Shown one piece after another: positions 42,637-50,732 of a DNA stretch of 64,000 nt. Numbering within the stretch: the first letter of the stretch is position 1; each line of letters starts with the position of its first letter. The notes under the pieces were generated by a model, which was given only the letters and a program-made list of their open reading frames with translations, searched no databases and was not told the DNA's origin. The stretch covers positions 1 to 64,000 of the forward strand of contig DATCFU010000172.1 of NCBI GenBank assembly GCA_036509315.1, given 5' to 3'. Source of the DNA: PALSA-607 sp036509315 (GTDB taxonomy: Bacteria > Actinomycetota > Actinomycetes > Acidothermales > Acidothermaceae). A program made the position numbers and the translations under genes.

Positions 42637-43517
42637 TCGTGAACGGGAGCACGTCGGCCAGGGACGAAGCGGCTGTTCGGGTCGGTGGCCTGTCTCGTCG
42701 TTACGGTGAGATTCGCGCTCTCGACGCCGTCGATCTCACGTTGGATCGCGGGATTACGGGGCTGCTCGGTCCCAACGGAGCCGGCAAGACCACGCTGCTG
42801 TCGATTCTTGCCACGGTCAACGAGCCCGACGCTGGTGACATAAAGATCTTCGGGCTGAACCCGAAAATTCACGCCGAGCGGGTGCAGATTCGGCGCCAGC
42901 TCGGCTTCCTGCCGCAAGAACTGGGCTATCACCGCCACTTCACGGTCGCAGGATTCCTTGACTACGTGGCGATCCTAAAGGAGATCGTCGACCGCCGCCG
43001 CCGCGCCGAAGAGGTGGCCCGAGTACTGGCAACGGTCGGAATGGAGGGTTTCGGTCGGCGGCGGATCCGCACGCTGTCCGGCGGCTTTCGCCAACGACTA
43101 GCGATCGCTCAGTCGCTACTCGGCAGCCCGGAATTGCTGGTGCTCGACGAGCCCACCGCCGGTCTGGATACCGAACAGCGGCTGCGGTTTCGGGAGTTGC
43201 TGTCGAACCTGCCTGGCGATCCGGTGATCGTGTTGTCGACTCATCAGGCGGACGACATCGCCGCGATCTGCCCGCGAGTTGTCGTCGTTCTCGACGGCCG
43301 CATCGCATTTGCCGGCACCCCGACCGCACTGGCGGACACCGCCGCGGGACACGTATGGACTGCCACGCAGCGCGATGAGCGCGCCCACATGTCCTGGCGC
43401 GACGGGGACAACCAGTGGCGACACATCGGCGACCTCCCGCCAACCGGCAGCGTGACCGCGACCCCAACCGTCGAGGACGGCTACCTACTGCTGTCCCACG
43501 CGGGCGGAAAGCGATGA
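42624..43517 (+). CDS. ABC transporter ATP-binding protein
   Basis: This 297-residue ATPase has a Walker A (GLLGPNGAGKTT), Q-loop (GFLPQE), signature (LSGGFRQRLAIAQSLL), Walker B (LLVLDEPTAGLD) and H-loop (LSTHQ). The last 80 residues form an extra domain found in CcmA/antibiotic-type subunits. The ATG at 42624 has GGAG 5 bp upstream and overlaps the anti-sigma end. Its stop overlaps the next gene's start (ATGA). It should energise the membrane proteins encoded next, most likely for export or envelope-stress response. Confidence 0.9.
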   Translation: MGELIVNGSTSARDEAAVRVGGLSRRYGEIRALDAVDLTLDRGITGLLGPNGAGKTTLLSILATVNEPDAGDIKIFGLNPKIHAERVQIRRQLGFLPQELGYHRHFTVAGFLDYVAILKEIVDRRRRAEEVARVLATVGMEGFGRRRIRTLSGGFRQRLAIAQSLLGSPELLVLDEPTAGLDTEQRLRFRELLSNLPGDPVIVLSTHQADDIAAICPRVVVVLDGRIAFAGTPTALADTAAGHVWTATQRDERAHMSWRDGDNQWRHIGDLPPTGSVTATPTVEDGYLLLSHAGGKR

Positions 43518-45187
43518 CCAACGTTCGCGCAAGGTCCGTCGTGAGTCTGGCCCGAATCGAAGCAGTACACCTCAGTCGAAGCGTCCCCGTACTCAGCGGG
43601 CTAATGGTCAGCGGCGTTGCGATGTGGCTCATCACCTATCGGAGCCAACCGTTGTGGTGGAGCAACGACTGGCGAATCGGGTATGGCCAGACCGTCATCT
43701 CCCTCACCGTGCTGGTGGGAGCCCAGCTGGCGACTGCGCGTTCTCGGCGTGACGGCCTGCAGGAGCTCTATGAGAGTTTCCCCACGAGCACGGGTCAGCG
43801 AACACTTGCCCACCTGATCGGCGTGCTCGGCGCCGCACCAGCCGCGGTCCTTTTGGTCGGCGTCGCCGCCGGCGCGTTCGCACTGCAAGGCGCCCTAGGC
43901 ACGCCTGATCTGACGACGCTGATCGGCGGGATTCTGCTCGTGCTCGCCGGCGGTGTGATCGGCGTCGCGATTGGCAGCCGGTTCCCGCATCCATTGGCCG
44001 GTGTGCTCGGCGCCTTTGTGTGGCTCCTTCCCTTCTCGCAGTCGAACCGGTTCAACAGCGCGATCCCGTGGCTCTTTCCGTGGGTCAAGCCTGCCCAGCT
44101 CAGCGAACTTCCCCGCCGGTTGGCCGGCTATCCACCCGCGCTCGCCCACGCACTGGAGCTGGCCGCGATCGTCGTACTGGCAGGGGTTGTAGCGCTCGCG
44201 ATTACCTCAGCGGCCAGACGGCATCGCGTCGGCCTGCTCGTCGCCGGGGCCGCCGGGCTCGCCGGGCTCGTTGTCACCTGTCTTGTCCAGCTGCAGCCGA
44301 TCCCGACCCGCGACATCGATCGTGTTGTCAGTGAAGCCGCCAACACTGGCGCAGCGCAGCACTGCACGACGAGCGAGGCCAATGGCCATAACGTCCGGTA
44401 CTGCCTGTACCCGGCGTTCGGTTCGCTGCTCCCAACCGTGCAGGCGCCTGTCAACGGAGTGCTCTCGCTAACGCCCGTGCAGCTGGCGCACCCGCTGACC
44501 ATCTCGCAAACATCCGGACTCGACATCGAGGATTCGACGCTGACCCACGGCCACTCGAGCCAGCAGGTGACCGCCTGGCGTGCCCAGCTCCAGAACGCGC
44601 CGGCAAACCTTCCGTCGTCATCGGCGATCTACGTGAATCTGGGACGTTGGCCGTCCGGCGGACACCAGCAATCGGTCGCTCGGTTCGACCTTGCCCTCGG
44701 CGCGGCCGAATGGGCGGTGGGCCTTCCGACGAACACCGGCCCCCCTACCGGGCTGCTGCCGACGCAATGCGTGCCGCTGAACCAGGCCCGGGAGGCAATC
44801 GCGATCTGGCTTGCGGCTCGGGCGACCCATTTGCCAACCGCACAATTTCAGGGCCGCAACGGCAGCTACTCGGTTGCCGCGGTGGACGGCACCGCCGTCG
44901 TCGTCTGGACCTATCCCGGTGAGATATCCGGCTACTTCGCCTCGCCTGGGCCACAGACCACCGCCGACGGCTACCTGCTCGCTCAAGCGATGACAAAACT
45001 GCCAACAGCGCGAGTCCTCGGCTTGCTGACGTCCAACTGGGACAGTTGGATCAGCCCGCATGCCACCAATGCCGAACTCGCATCCGCACTCGGCATCACC
45101 TTGCCCGCCGTTCGCCTTGTCGGTCCGAGAGGCCAGGTCATCACGCCCCTGGCTCCGCCGGGCTCACAACCCCAATGCACGACGTGA
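43514..45187 (+). CDS. ABC transporter permease-like membrane protein with large external domain
   Basis: This 557-residue protein has about six transmembrane helices in the first 250 residues (for example VPVLSGLMVSGVAMWLIT, VISLTVLVGAQLA, GVIGVAIGSRFPHPLAGVLGAFVWLLP, LLVAGAAGLAGLVVTCL). A soluble region of about 300 residues follows, with cysteines in AAQHCTTSE and YCLYPAF that could pair outside the cell. It is the membrane partner of the ABC ATPase, with which it overlaps by 4 bp. The soluble part is unrelated to anything I recognise and may sense or process a ligand. Confidence 0.72.
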   Translation: MTNVRARSVVSLARIEAVHLSRSVPVLSGLMVSGVAMWLITYRSQPLWWSNDWRIGYGQTVISLTVLVGAQLATARSRRDGLQELYESFPTSTGQRTLAHLIGVLGAAPAAVLLVGVAAGAFALQGALGTPDLTTLIGGILLVLAGGVIGVAIGSRFPHPLAGVLGAFVWLLPFSQSNRFNSAIPWLFPWVKPAQLSELPRRLAGYPPALAHALELAAIVVLAGVVALAITSAARRHRVGLLVAGAAGLAGLVVTCLVQLQPIPTRDIDRVVSEAANTGAAQHCTTSEANGHNVRYCLYPAFGSLLPTVQAPVNGVLSLTPVQLAHPLTISQTSGLDIEDSTLTHGHSSQQVTAWRAQLQNAPANLPSSSAIYVNLGRWPSGGHQQSVARFDLALGAAEWAVGLPTNTGPPTGLLPTQCVPLNQAREAIAIWLAARATHLPTAQFQGRNGSYSVAAVDGTAVVVWTYPGEISGYFASPGPQTTADGYLLAQAMTKLPTARVLGLLTSNWDSWISPHATNAELASALGITLPAVRLVGPRGQVITPLAPPGSQPQCTT

Positions 45188-45867
45188 ATCCGGTCGAGCA
45201 GCACCGCCGGTTTTTGATCCGCAGCCTGCCAGGGTTGGCCCGGCACACATTGGCCACGATGCCGTGGGTGACGGTGTTCGCCGGCTGCGCGAGCGGAACC
45301 GTCGTCCTCGCTCTGATGGCGCATTTTGCGGGGCACTCGCCACTGAATCAGGACAACGTCCGTGTGACATTCCTGCCCGCAGTAGGTGCGCTGGCCTTCG
45401 TTCCACACGTGCACTTTCGCCCTGTCGTCCAGACCACCCCGGTACCTACCTGGATCGCCACGGGCGGGCAGATACTGCTTGCGCTACCCGTCCTCGCTCT
45501 GACCTGCTGGGTGCAACTGGAGCTGATGGCCAGCACTTACCCGGCGCAGTACGCCAAGCACCTGCCTGCGGTGTATCCGCTGATAGCGCAGCTCACCGGC
45601 TGGTGCCTGCTCACACTGTCCGTCGCCGCCGGCTGCGAGCGCACCCGGTACGCAGCCCTCAGCGGCGCCATCGCCGCACCCGCAGTCTTCGTCGCCATCG
45701 CCGCAACCTCGTTCGTCTCGCCACTCAGCCAGCATCTGCTGAACCCGCCCGAGACGGCGCCGGCCGCGACCGTTGCCTGGTGCACGATCGCGGCCGCAGC
45801 ACTTGTGCTCGCTGTCCTCGCGAGTCGCGACCAATGGCATCGCTACACACGCAGACTTCATCTCTAG
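45175..45867 (+). CDS. Membrane protein, last gene of ECF-ABC cluster
   Basis: This 230-residue protein has about six hydrophobic helices (TLATMPWVTVFAGCASGTVVLALMAH, IATGGQILLALPVLALTCWVQLELM, LTGWCLLTLSVAAGC, GAIAAPAVFVAIAATSFV, TIAAAALVLAVLASRD). I recognise no family. The ATG at 45175 overlaps the end of the preceding gene by 13 bp, so it is probably translated with it and may be a second membrane subunit. The frame is open further upstream within the previous gene, but this start gives MHDVNPVEQHRR and fits the overlap pattern of the cluster. Confidence 0.68.
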   Translation: MHDVNPVEQHRRFLIRSLPGLARHTLATMPWVTVFAGCASGTVVLALMAHFAGHSPLNQDNVRVTFLPAVGALAFVPHVHFRPVVQTTPVPTWIATGGQILLALPVLALTCWVQLELMASTYPAQYAKHLPAVYPLIAQLTGWCLLTLSVAAGCERTRYAALSGAIAAPAVFVAIAATSFVSPLSQHLLNPPETAPAATVAWCTIAAAALVLAVLASRDQWHRYTRRLHL

Positions 45868-45887
45868 ACTTCGCCCGAACATAGGAG

Positions 45888-46270
45888 TCAGTGCAGGGCG
45901 AGTTGCGACGCCGCGGCGATGATCGCGACACCGGTCATGTCCAGCGCTGGCTCGTCGGTCTACCACGACCGCACGTCGTCCTGAAAACCCCGAGCCCGCC
46001 ATCGAAGTTGGAGTTGTCGTTGGGGCCGTTCACGACTGCACCGGCGTCGAGAGCCGGGCCGATGCCGTGCAGGTTCCCGCTGAGATTCGCCACCTGATGC
46101 TGCATGCAGTCGGGGAACGTCGAGCCCTCGCCGACCATGAAGCTGGTGCCCCAGGCGTTGGCACCGAAAAGCCAGTCGCGCTGCTCGGCAGCGAACGAGG
46201 CTGATCCACCTCGACCGGCCCCGAACGGAAGGGCCCAGACGGCGGGCTGCGGGTCCGGACATCGATGCCG
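45888..46270 (-). pseudogene. Remnant of GH9 endoglucanase C-terminus
   Basis: Minus-strand translation from about 46206 reads ASFAAEQRDWLFGANAWGTSF, then MVGEGSTFPDCMQHQVANLSGNL, then GAVVNGPNDNSNFDGGLG. This is the pattern at the end of glycoside hydrolase family 9 catalytic domains (GAN-x-WG-x-SF-x-VG-x-GSTFP, then HQVANL). The frame then breaks in a short run of identical bases (about 45983-45991) and continues in another frame as GFQDDVRSW, a TAG stop (45960-45962), and TDEPALDMTGVAIIAAASQLALH ending at TGA 45888-45890. The usual family sequence has Q before TDEPALD, so TAG looks like a CAG-to-TAG mutation. No upstream catalytic domain remains, so the gene is dead. Confidence 0.75.
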
Positions 46271-46301
46271 TCAAGACGCCCAGCAGCATGGGGCTCATCC
46301 G

Positions 46302-46748
46302 TCAACCGGGCCGGCGAGCAACCCAAATCACCGGCTCTGCCGTCATCACGATTTGGTCAGCTTGGTTGAGCGTCGTCCATCGCACGACTGCGGTGCCCCA
46401 GCCTGGGCGCGAGCGCGACGGTCTGGTTTCCAGCACCTCGAGATCGAGCCGAAGAGTGTCGCCCGGGCGGGTCGGCCGCGGCCAGCGCAGATTTCGTACC
46501 TCGATGCCGATGACGCCGTCTGCGAAGTTGAGTGGCGACTCGACAGCCATCCGCATCGACAACGCGGCCGTATGCCACCCACTCGCTGACAGACCGCCGA
46601 AGAAGCTGGAGCTGGCGGTCTGCGGATCGGTGTGGAAATACTGCGGATCGAACTGCCGCCCGAACTCGACAACGTCGCGCTGTGTCACGGGGAGCGGGCC
46701 GCCCGTGAAGACGAGCCCTGGTGTCAGGTCCTCCAAGTACAGCGGCAA
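46302..46748 (-). CDS. MaoC family dehydratase
   Basis: This 148-residue hot-dog-fold protein starts MPLYLEDLTPGLVFTGGPLPVTQRDVVEFGRQFDPQYFHTDP. That contains the family D-P-x-x-x-H-x-D site (Asp and His of the hydratase 2 motif). Members hydrate or dehydrate enoyl-CoA esters or related thioesters. SASGWHTAALSMRM and RNLRWPRPTRPGDTL are the usual following blocks. The substrate is not deducible. The gene is isolated between the GH9 remnant and the GGDEF-EAL gene. Confidence 0.85.
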   Translation of the reverse strand: MPLYLEDLTPGLVFTGGPLPVTQRDVVEFGRQFDPQYFHTDPQTASSSFFGGLSASGWHTAALSMRMAVESPLNFADGVIGIEVRNLRWPRPTRPGDTLRLDLEVLETRPSRSRPGWGTAVVRWTTLNQADQIVMTAEPVIWVARRPG

Positions 46749-46915
46749 TGGGTCGACCCTTCGTCAGAGGCAAGATTCTAGGCAAGACCGCCGAGTATCG
46801 CTCGCGATAGGTGGGCAGGTGAAGCGGACATTTGCCCCTCTAGGAATTTCATGAGAAGTAGAGCCCAATAACTCGCTGACCTGCAGGTTTACCGGTGCTC
46901 TCGCGAGCTTGATTC

Positions 46916-49342
46916 GTGAAATTCGCTGCCGATAACTCGCTCGTGCTCGCCGCCTCCCGCGCTACTCAACTCCTAGCCGAGTTCCTTGCGGTCGTCTCGT
47001 CATTGCCCGATGCCGAGTCGGCCCTTGCTGCCGGCGTCGAGGGTGCCGCGCTGGCGCTGCAGGCGCAGGTGGCAGCCGTGGTCTGCAACGGCCGGTCCCG
47101 AACGTCTATCGGCTATCCCAATCCCACTGACGCAGTGCCCCATGACGAACTAGCGGAGGTCGCGGCCGGCAGCCGGCAATGGCTCAGCGTGCCCAGTGCC
47201 TACGGCCCGGCACGGGCGATCGCCGCACCCTTGCGATCGCTTGATGGTCACCTCGTCGTCGCACGAGTAGGCGACGAGCCCTTCAGCGCCGAGGAAGTCG
47301 ACCTCGCGCGTGGCATGGCGAGGGTGATGGACATGACCTTTCAGATGCTGCACACATTGGACTCTGAGCGACAACTGCGCGAGCGCAGCGAGCGCCAAGC
47401 GGCCGAGAATGCGGCTCTGCTTGTGTCGTTGCGGGCACGGCAACGATTGTCCGAGGAGCTTTCGACGATCCAGCGCGCGATTTCGCGGCGCGACCCACTC
47501 GCCGACATTCTCGACTCGGTCACCCGCGGCGTTCGCGATCTACTCGGTGACGACATTGCTGTGTTTCGCCAAGGCGCACCGACGCTGCCGACCGAACATT
47601 CGGCGTCCGAGCCGTGGCTACCGGCCGAGTACCAGATCGTTTCGGTGGCCGGCGGACCCGCTGAACTCGCGACCTGGTTTGCCACCGTGCCCATGCCAGA
47701 CCACCTTGCACCGGGTCGAGCCATGCGACCGGACAAGAGCGTGCACCTTTACACGTTCACGGCAGGACCGTCGCGCGTGCAGAGCGCACCGAGACGAGTC
47801 AGGACCGCGATTGCCGCCCCAGTGCACGAGAGCGGCAAGGTGATCGGGAGCCTCGTAGTCGGCTCGTGCGATGAGACTCGGGAGTTTTCCGACAACGACC
47901 ACGCGACCTTGCTTGCCTTCGCGGAGCACGCCAGCCTCGCGGTGACCGATGCCAACACCTTGGAGGCGATGTACCGCGCGTTTCACGATTCGCTGACTGG
48001 CTTGGCAAGCCGTGCACTGTTCCTCGACCGCCTGCACCACGGCCTGCTGCAAGCCGTGCGCACAAGGACGAACCTGACACTGCTGTTCATCGACCTCGAT
48101 CACTTCAAGACGGTGAACGACACGCTCGGGCACAGCGCAGGTGACGACCTGCTTATTGCCGTGGCCGAACGACTGCGGCACTGCCTGCGAGCCAGTGACA
48201 CTGCCGCCCGCTTCGGCGGTGACGAGTTCGTCGTGTTGTTGCATGCGACTAGTGCCGACTCCGCGACCGTGGTGGCCAGTCGCATCATCGATGCTATTGG
48301 CGCACCGATCGCCGCTGGCGGAAGGGAGGTGTTCGTCGGAGCGAGCATCGGAATCGCCGCAAGTGACTGGGGCACCGTCGGTGCTGACGAACTGCTTCGC
48401 AACGCGGACGTCGCAATGTATCGCGCGAAGCGCGCGGGACGCGGCCAGTACGCGATGTTCGAGCCGCAAATGCACGCGACTCTCGTCGAACGACTTCAGC
48501 TCGAAGCCGACCTGCGTGTCGCCTTGGACCGCGGCGAGATGGCTGTTCACTACCAACCGATTGTGGCGCTCGCGACCGGTGAAGTGACTGGCGTTGAGGC
48601 ACTACTGCGCTGGGAGCACCCACGTCGCGGACCGCTCGTCCCTGCCGACTTCATCACGGTGGCCGAGGAGTGCGGAGCACTCGTTCCTATCGGCATGTGG
48701 GTGTTGCGAGAGGCGACGTTGCAGGTGCGGCGCTGGCAGCAGCACCGCGGCACGCCGCTCACCGTCAGTGTGAACATCTCCGCGGCCCAGCTCGCACAGC
48801 CAAACCTGTGCGCTGAAATCGCCGAGGCATTAGCAGTGAGCAGATTGGCCCCGACGTGCCTCATCCTCGAGATCGCTGAAGCACTAATCATTGGCGACAG
48901 TCCGTCGACGCTGGTTCGGCTTCTTGAGCTGAAGGAGCTCGGGGTGCAACTTGCCGTCGATGACTTCGGTGCGGGGTACTACTCCCCGGCGGCGTTGCAA
49001 CGCTTTCCGGTAGACATCGTGAAGATTGACCCATCATTCGTCGACGGCATTGGGTCGTCGTCCGATGCCACCGCATTCGCCCACAAGATCGTTGACCTCG
49101 CCCACACCCTCGACCTGCAGATCATTGCTGAGGGCGTTCAGAGGCGCGAGCAGTTCGATGAGCTGCGGCTCGCAAAATGCGAACTCGCGCAGGGGTATTA
49201 CTTCGCCGAACCATGCAGGACCGACGAACTACCAGGTCTGCGCAGCGAACTGCACGGCTCATGGCATTCGGTGGCCGCGACAACGCAACTCGCGACGCTG
49301 CCAGCGCCCCGCGGCTCCGTGGGGCCCTTGCAGGCGCCCTAG
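46916..49342 (+). CDS. GGDEF-EAL cyclic-di-GMP enzyme with sensory GAF-like domains
   Basis: This 808-residue cytosolic protein has two GAF-like sensory regions (about 5-140 and 185-345) joined by a coiled coil (LRERSERQAAENAALLVSLRARQRL), then GGDEF (about 355-515) and EAL (about 525-785) domains. The GGDEF site FGGDEF (434-438) is intact, with the inhibitory RxxD site RASD placed five residues earlier. The EAL site is intact at E561, with the N, DD, K and E ligands present (VSVNIS, VDDFGAGYY, VDIVKIDPSF, AEGVQ). Minor deviations are EIAEA for E-x-T-E and GAGYYSP for GTGYSSL. Both synthesis and hydrolysis of c-di-GMP are plausible. The start is GTG, with a weak ribosome site. Confidence 0.88.
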   Translation: MKFAADNSLVLAASRATQLLAEFLAVVSSLPDAESALAAGVEGAALALQAQVAAVVCNGRSRTSIGYPNPTDAVPHDELAEVAAGSRQWLSVPSAYGPARAIAAPLRSLDGHLVVARVGDEPFSAEEVDLARGMARVMDMTFQMLHTLDSERQLRERSERQAAENAALLVSLRARQRLSEELSTIQRAISRRDPLADILDSVTRGVRDLLGDDIAVFRQGAPTLPTEHSASEPWLPAEYQIVSVAGGPAELATWFATVPMPDHLAPGRAMRPDKSVHLYTFTAGPSRVQSAPRRVRTAIAAPVHESGKVIGSLVVGSCDETREFSDNDHATLLAFAEHASLAVTDANTLEAMYRAFHDSLTGLASRALFLDRLHHGLLQAVRTRTNLTLLFIDLDHFKTVNDTLGHSAGDDLLIAVAERLRHCLRASDTAARFGGDEFVVLLHATSADSATVVASRIIDAIGAPIAAGGREVFVGASIGIAASDWGTVGADELLRNADVAMYRAKRAGRGQYAMFEPQMHATLVERLQLEADLRVALDRGEMAVHYQPIVALATGEVTGVEALLRWEHPRRGPLVPADFITVAEECGALVPIGMWVLREATLQVRRWQQHRGTPLTVSVNISAAQLAQPNLCAEIAEALAVSRLAPTCLILEIAEALIIGDSPSTLVRLLELKELGVQLAVDDFGAGYYSPAALQRFPVDIVKIDPSFVDGIGSSSDATAFAHKIVDLAHTLDLQIIAEGVQRREQFDELRLAKCELAQGYYFAEPCRTDELPGLRSELHGSWHSVAATTQLATLPAPRGSVGPLQAP

Positions 49343-49354
49343 TCTGTAGGCCGT

Positions 49355-49918
49355 CTAGTCGCTGGACCCCGCGAAATCGACGTCCACCGTATTCACCGTG
49401 CCTGCGCGTCGCCCCGGAGCGGTGTGGTACTTCCAGTACAGGTTGGTGTGGGCAATCACCTTGTCGGGCGTCGGTGCGCCCCACGCTGACTGGTCTTCGG
49501 TCGTGTGTGCATCGCTGACGAGCGTGGCGTCATAGCCGCGGACGATCGCACCATGCAGGGTCGACCGGATGCACGCGTCGGTCTGCGCGCCCGAAACGAT
49601 GAGTTGGCCGACGCCGCGTGCTGCGAGCACCGACTCAAGATCGGTATCTTCGAACGAATCGCCGTACTCCTTCTGCACCAAAGGCTCGGAGTCAAGGCGT
49701 TCGAGCTCGGCCACGTACTGCCAGGCCTCACTGTCCCTCTTCAGATCGTCGTCGTTGTGCTGGATCCACACCACGTCGACGTCGGCGGCGCGCGCCTTGT
49801 CGACCAGCGTGGCGATATTGGCGACCACAGCGTCTCGGTCGTACGCCTCCCCCACGACGCCGTTCTGGACGTCGATCACCAGCAGCGCAGTGTTCGGTCG
49901 ATTCTTCAGCGTGGTCAC
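49355..49918 (-). CDS. Isochorismatase-family cysteine hydrolase
   Basis: This 187-residue protein has the cysteine hydrolase triad: Asp in ALLVIDVQNGVV, Lys in PLVQKEYGDSF and Cys in LIVSGAQTDACIRSTL, with the cis-peptide region before the Cys. The start is GTG at 49916-49918 behind GGGAGG; the open frame extends 41 codons further into the region of the divergent DinB gene. The family includes nicotinamidases and other amide hydrolases. The G-A-Q-T-D-A-C block suggests a generic amidohydrolase rather than an isochorismatase of siderophore synthesis. Confidence 0.82.
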   Translation of the reverse strand: MTTLKNRPNTALLVIDVQNGVVGEAYDRDAVVANIATLVDKARAADVDVVWIQHNDDDLKRDSEAWQYVAELERLDSEPLVQKEYGDSFEDTDLESVLAARGVGQLIVSGAQTDACIRSTLHGAIVRGYDATLVSDAHTTEDQSAWGAPTPDKVIAHTNLYWKYHTAPGRRAGTVNTVDVDFAGSSD

Positions 49919-50021
49919 AGTACCTCCCTGCATCGGACTGTTCTGACGTCGGACTGATCCGCTCATCGAGGAGGCTATGCCCGCCCACTGACAAAGACAT
50001 GCCGATGGCAAACTGTCGGAC

Positions 50022-50630
50022 ATGAGCGAACCGGATTTCAAGGCAGACCTGCGGCGTTACCTCCAGGTCGCCCGCGAGGCCGTCCTCTGGAAACTGGAGG
50101 GCGCGTCGGAGTACGACGCGCGCCGGCCAATGACGCCGACCGGCACGAACCTGTTGGGCTTGGTCAAGCATCTGTGCGGCGTCGAAATTGGCTATTTTGG
50201 CGACACGTTCGGCAGGCCGTTCGACGGTCCGCTTCCCTGGTCAGAGGTTGACGAGCCCGAGCCAAACGCGGACTTTTGGGCAACGCCCGACGAGTCACGC
50301 GACGAGATCGTCGGGCTCTACCGCGCCGCTTGGGCGCACTCGGATATCACGATCGAGGCGCTCGACTTGCAAGCTCTCGGGGCAGTGCCCTGGTGGCCGG
50401 CCGAGCGCGCCGAGGTAACCCTTCACAAGATCCTGGTGCACGTGATCGCCGAGACGGACCGGCATGCCGGGCACGCCGACATCGTAAGAGAACTGGTTGA
50501 CGGGACCGCAGGTTTGCGTGCCGACAACAGCAACCTTCCGGCGAACGACCAAGCATGGTGGGAGGACTACCGCAACCGGCTAGAACAAGCCGCGCGCGAC
50601 GCCGCCACTGCTGGCGTCGACGGCGTCTGA
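50022..50630 (+). CDS. DinB family (DUF664-like) protein
   Basis: This 202-residue four-helix protein of the DinB/DUF664 group begins EPDFKADLRRYLQVAREAVLWKLEGASEYDARRPMTPTGTNLLGLVKHLCGVE. It has His residues in KHLCG and ILVHVIAETDRHAGHADIVRE placed as the three metal ligands of this fold. Family members are thiol-dependent transferases or hydrolases, and actinobacterial ones often use mycothiol. No neighbour suggests a substrate. It precedes the paaN operator region by 22 bp. Confidence 0.85.
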   Translation: MSEPDFKADLRRYLQVAREAVLWKLEGASEYDARRPMTPTGTNLLGLVKHLCGVEIGYFGDTFGRPFDGPLPWSEVDEPEPNADFWATPDESRDEIVGLYRAAWAHSDITIEALDLQALGAVPWWPAERAEVTLHKILVHVIAETDRHAGHADIVRELVDGTAGLRADNSNLPANDQAWWEDYRNRLEQAARDAATAGVDGV

Positions 50631-50652
50631 CCCGCGTGGAGCTTCCCTCTCG

Positions 50653-50666
50653 ACCGAACGTTCGGT
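50653..50666. promoter_or_regulatory. PaaR operator upstream of paaN
   Basis: ACCGAACGTTCGGT is a perfect 14-bp palindrome 67 bp before the paaN start. It fits ACCG-N2-CG-N2-CGGT, the core I recall for the PaaR repressor of phenylacetate genes in corynebacteria. A nearly identical site precedes paaA at 59156-59169. The neighbouring paaR gene makes the assignment strong, although binding is inferred. Confidence 0.78.
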
Positions 50667-50732
50667 TTACTAGGCTTGCCGGAGGCCGTTCGCGACGCGG
50701 GCGCGCAACACTCGCGGGAGGCGCTCACCACG

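Noticed and set aside
42252..42938. Minus-strand frame over the anti-sigma and ABC genes
   Set aside because: It conflicts with two overlapping genes carrying clear motifs and has no start signal.
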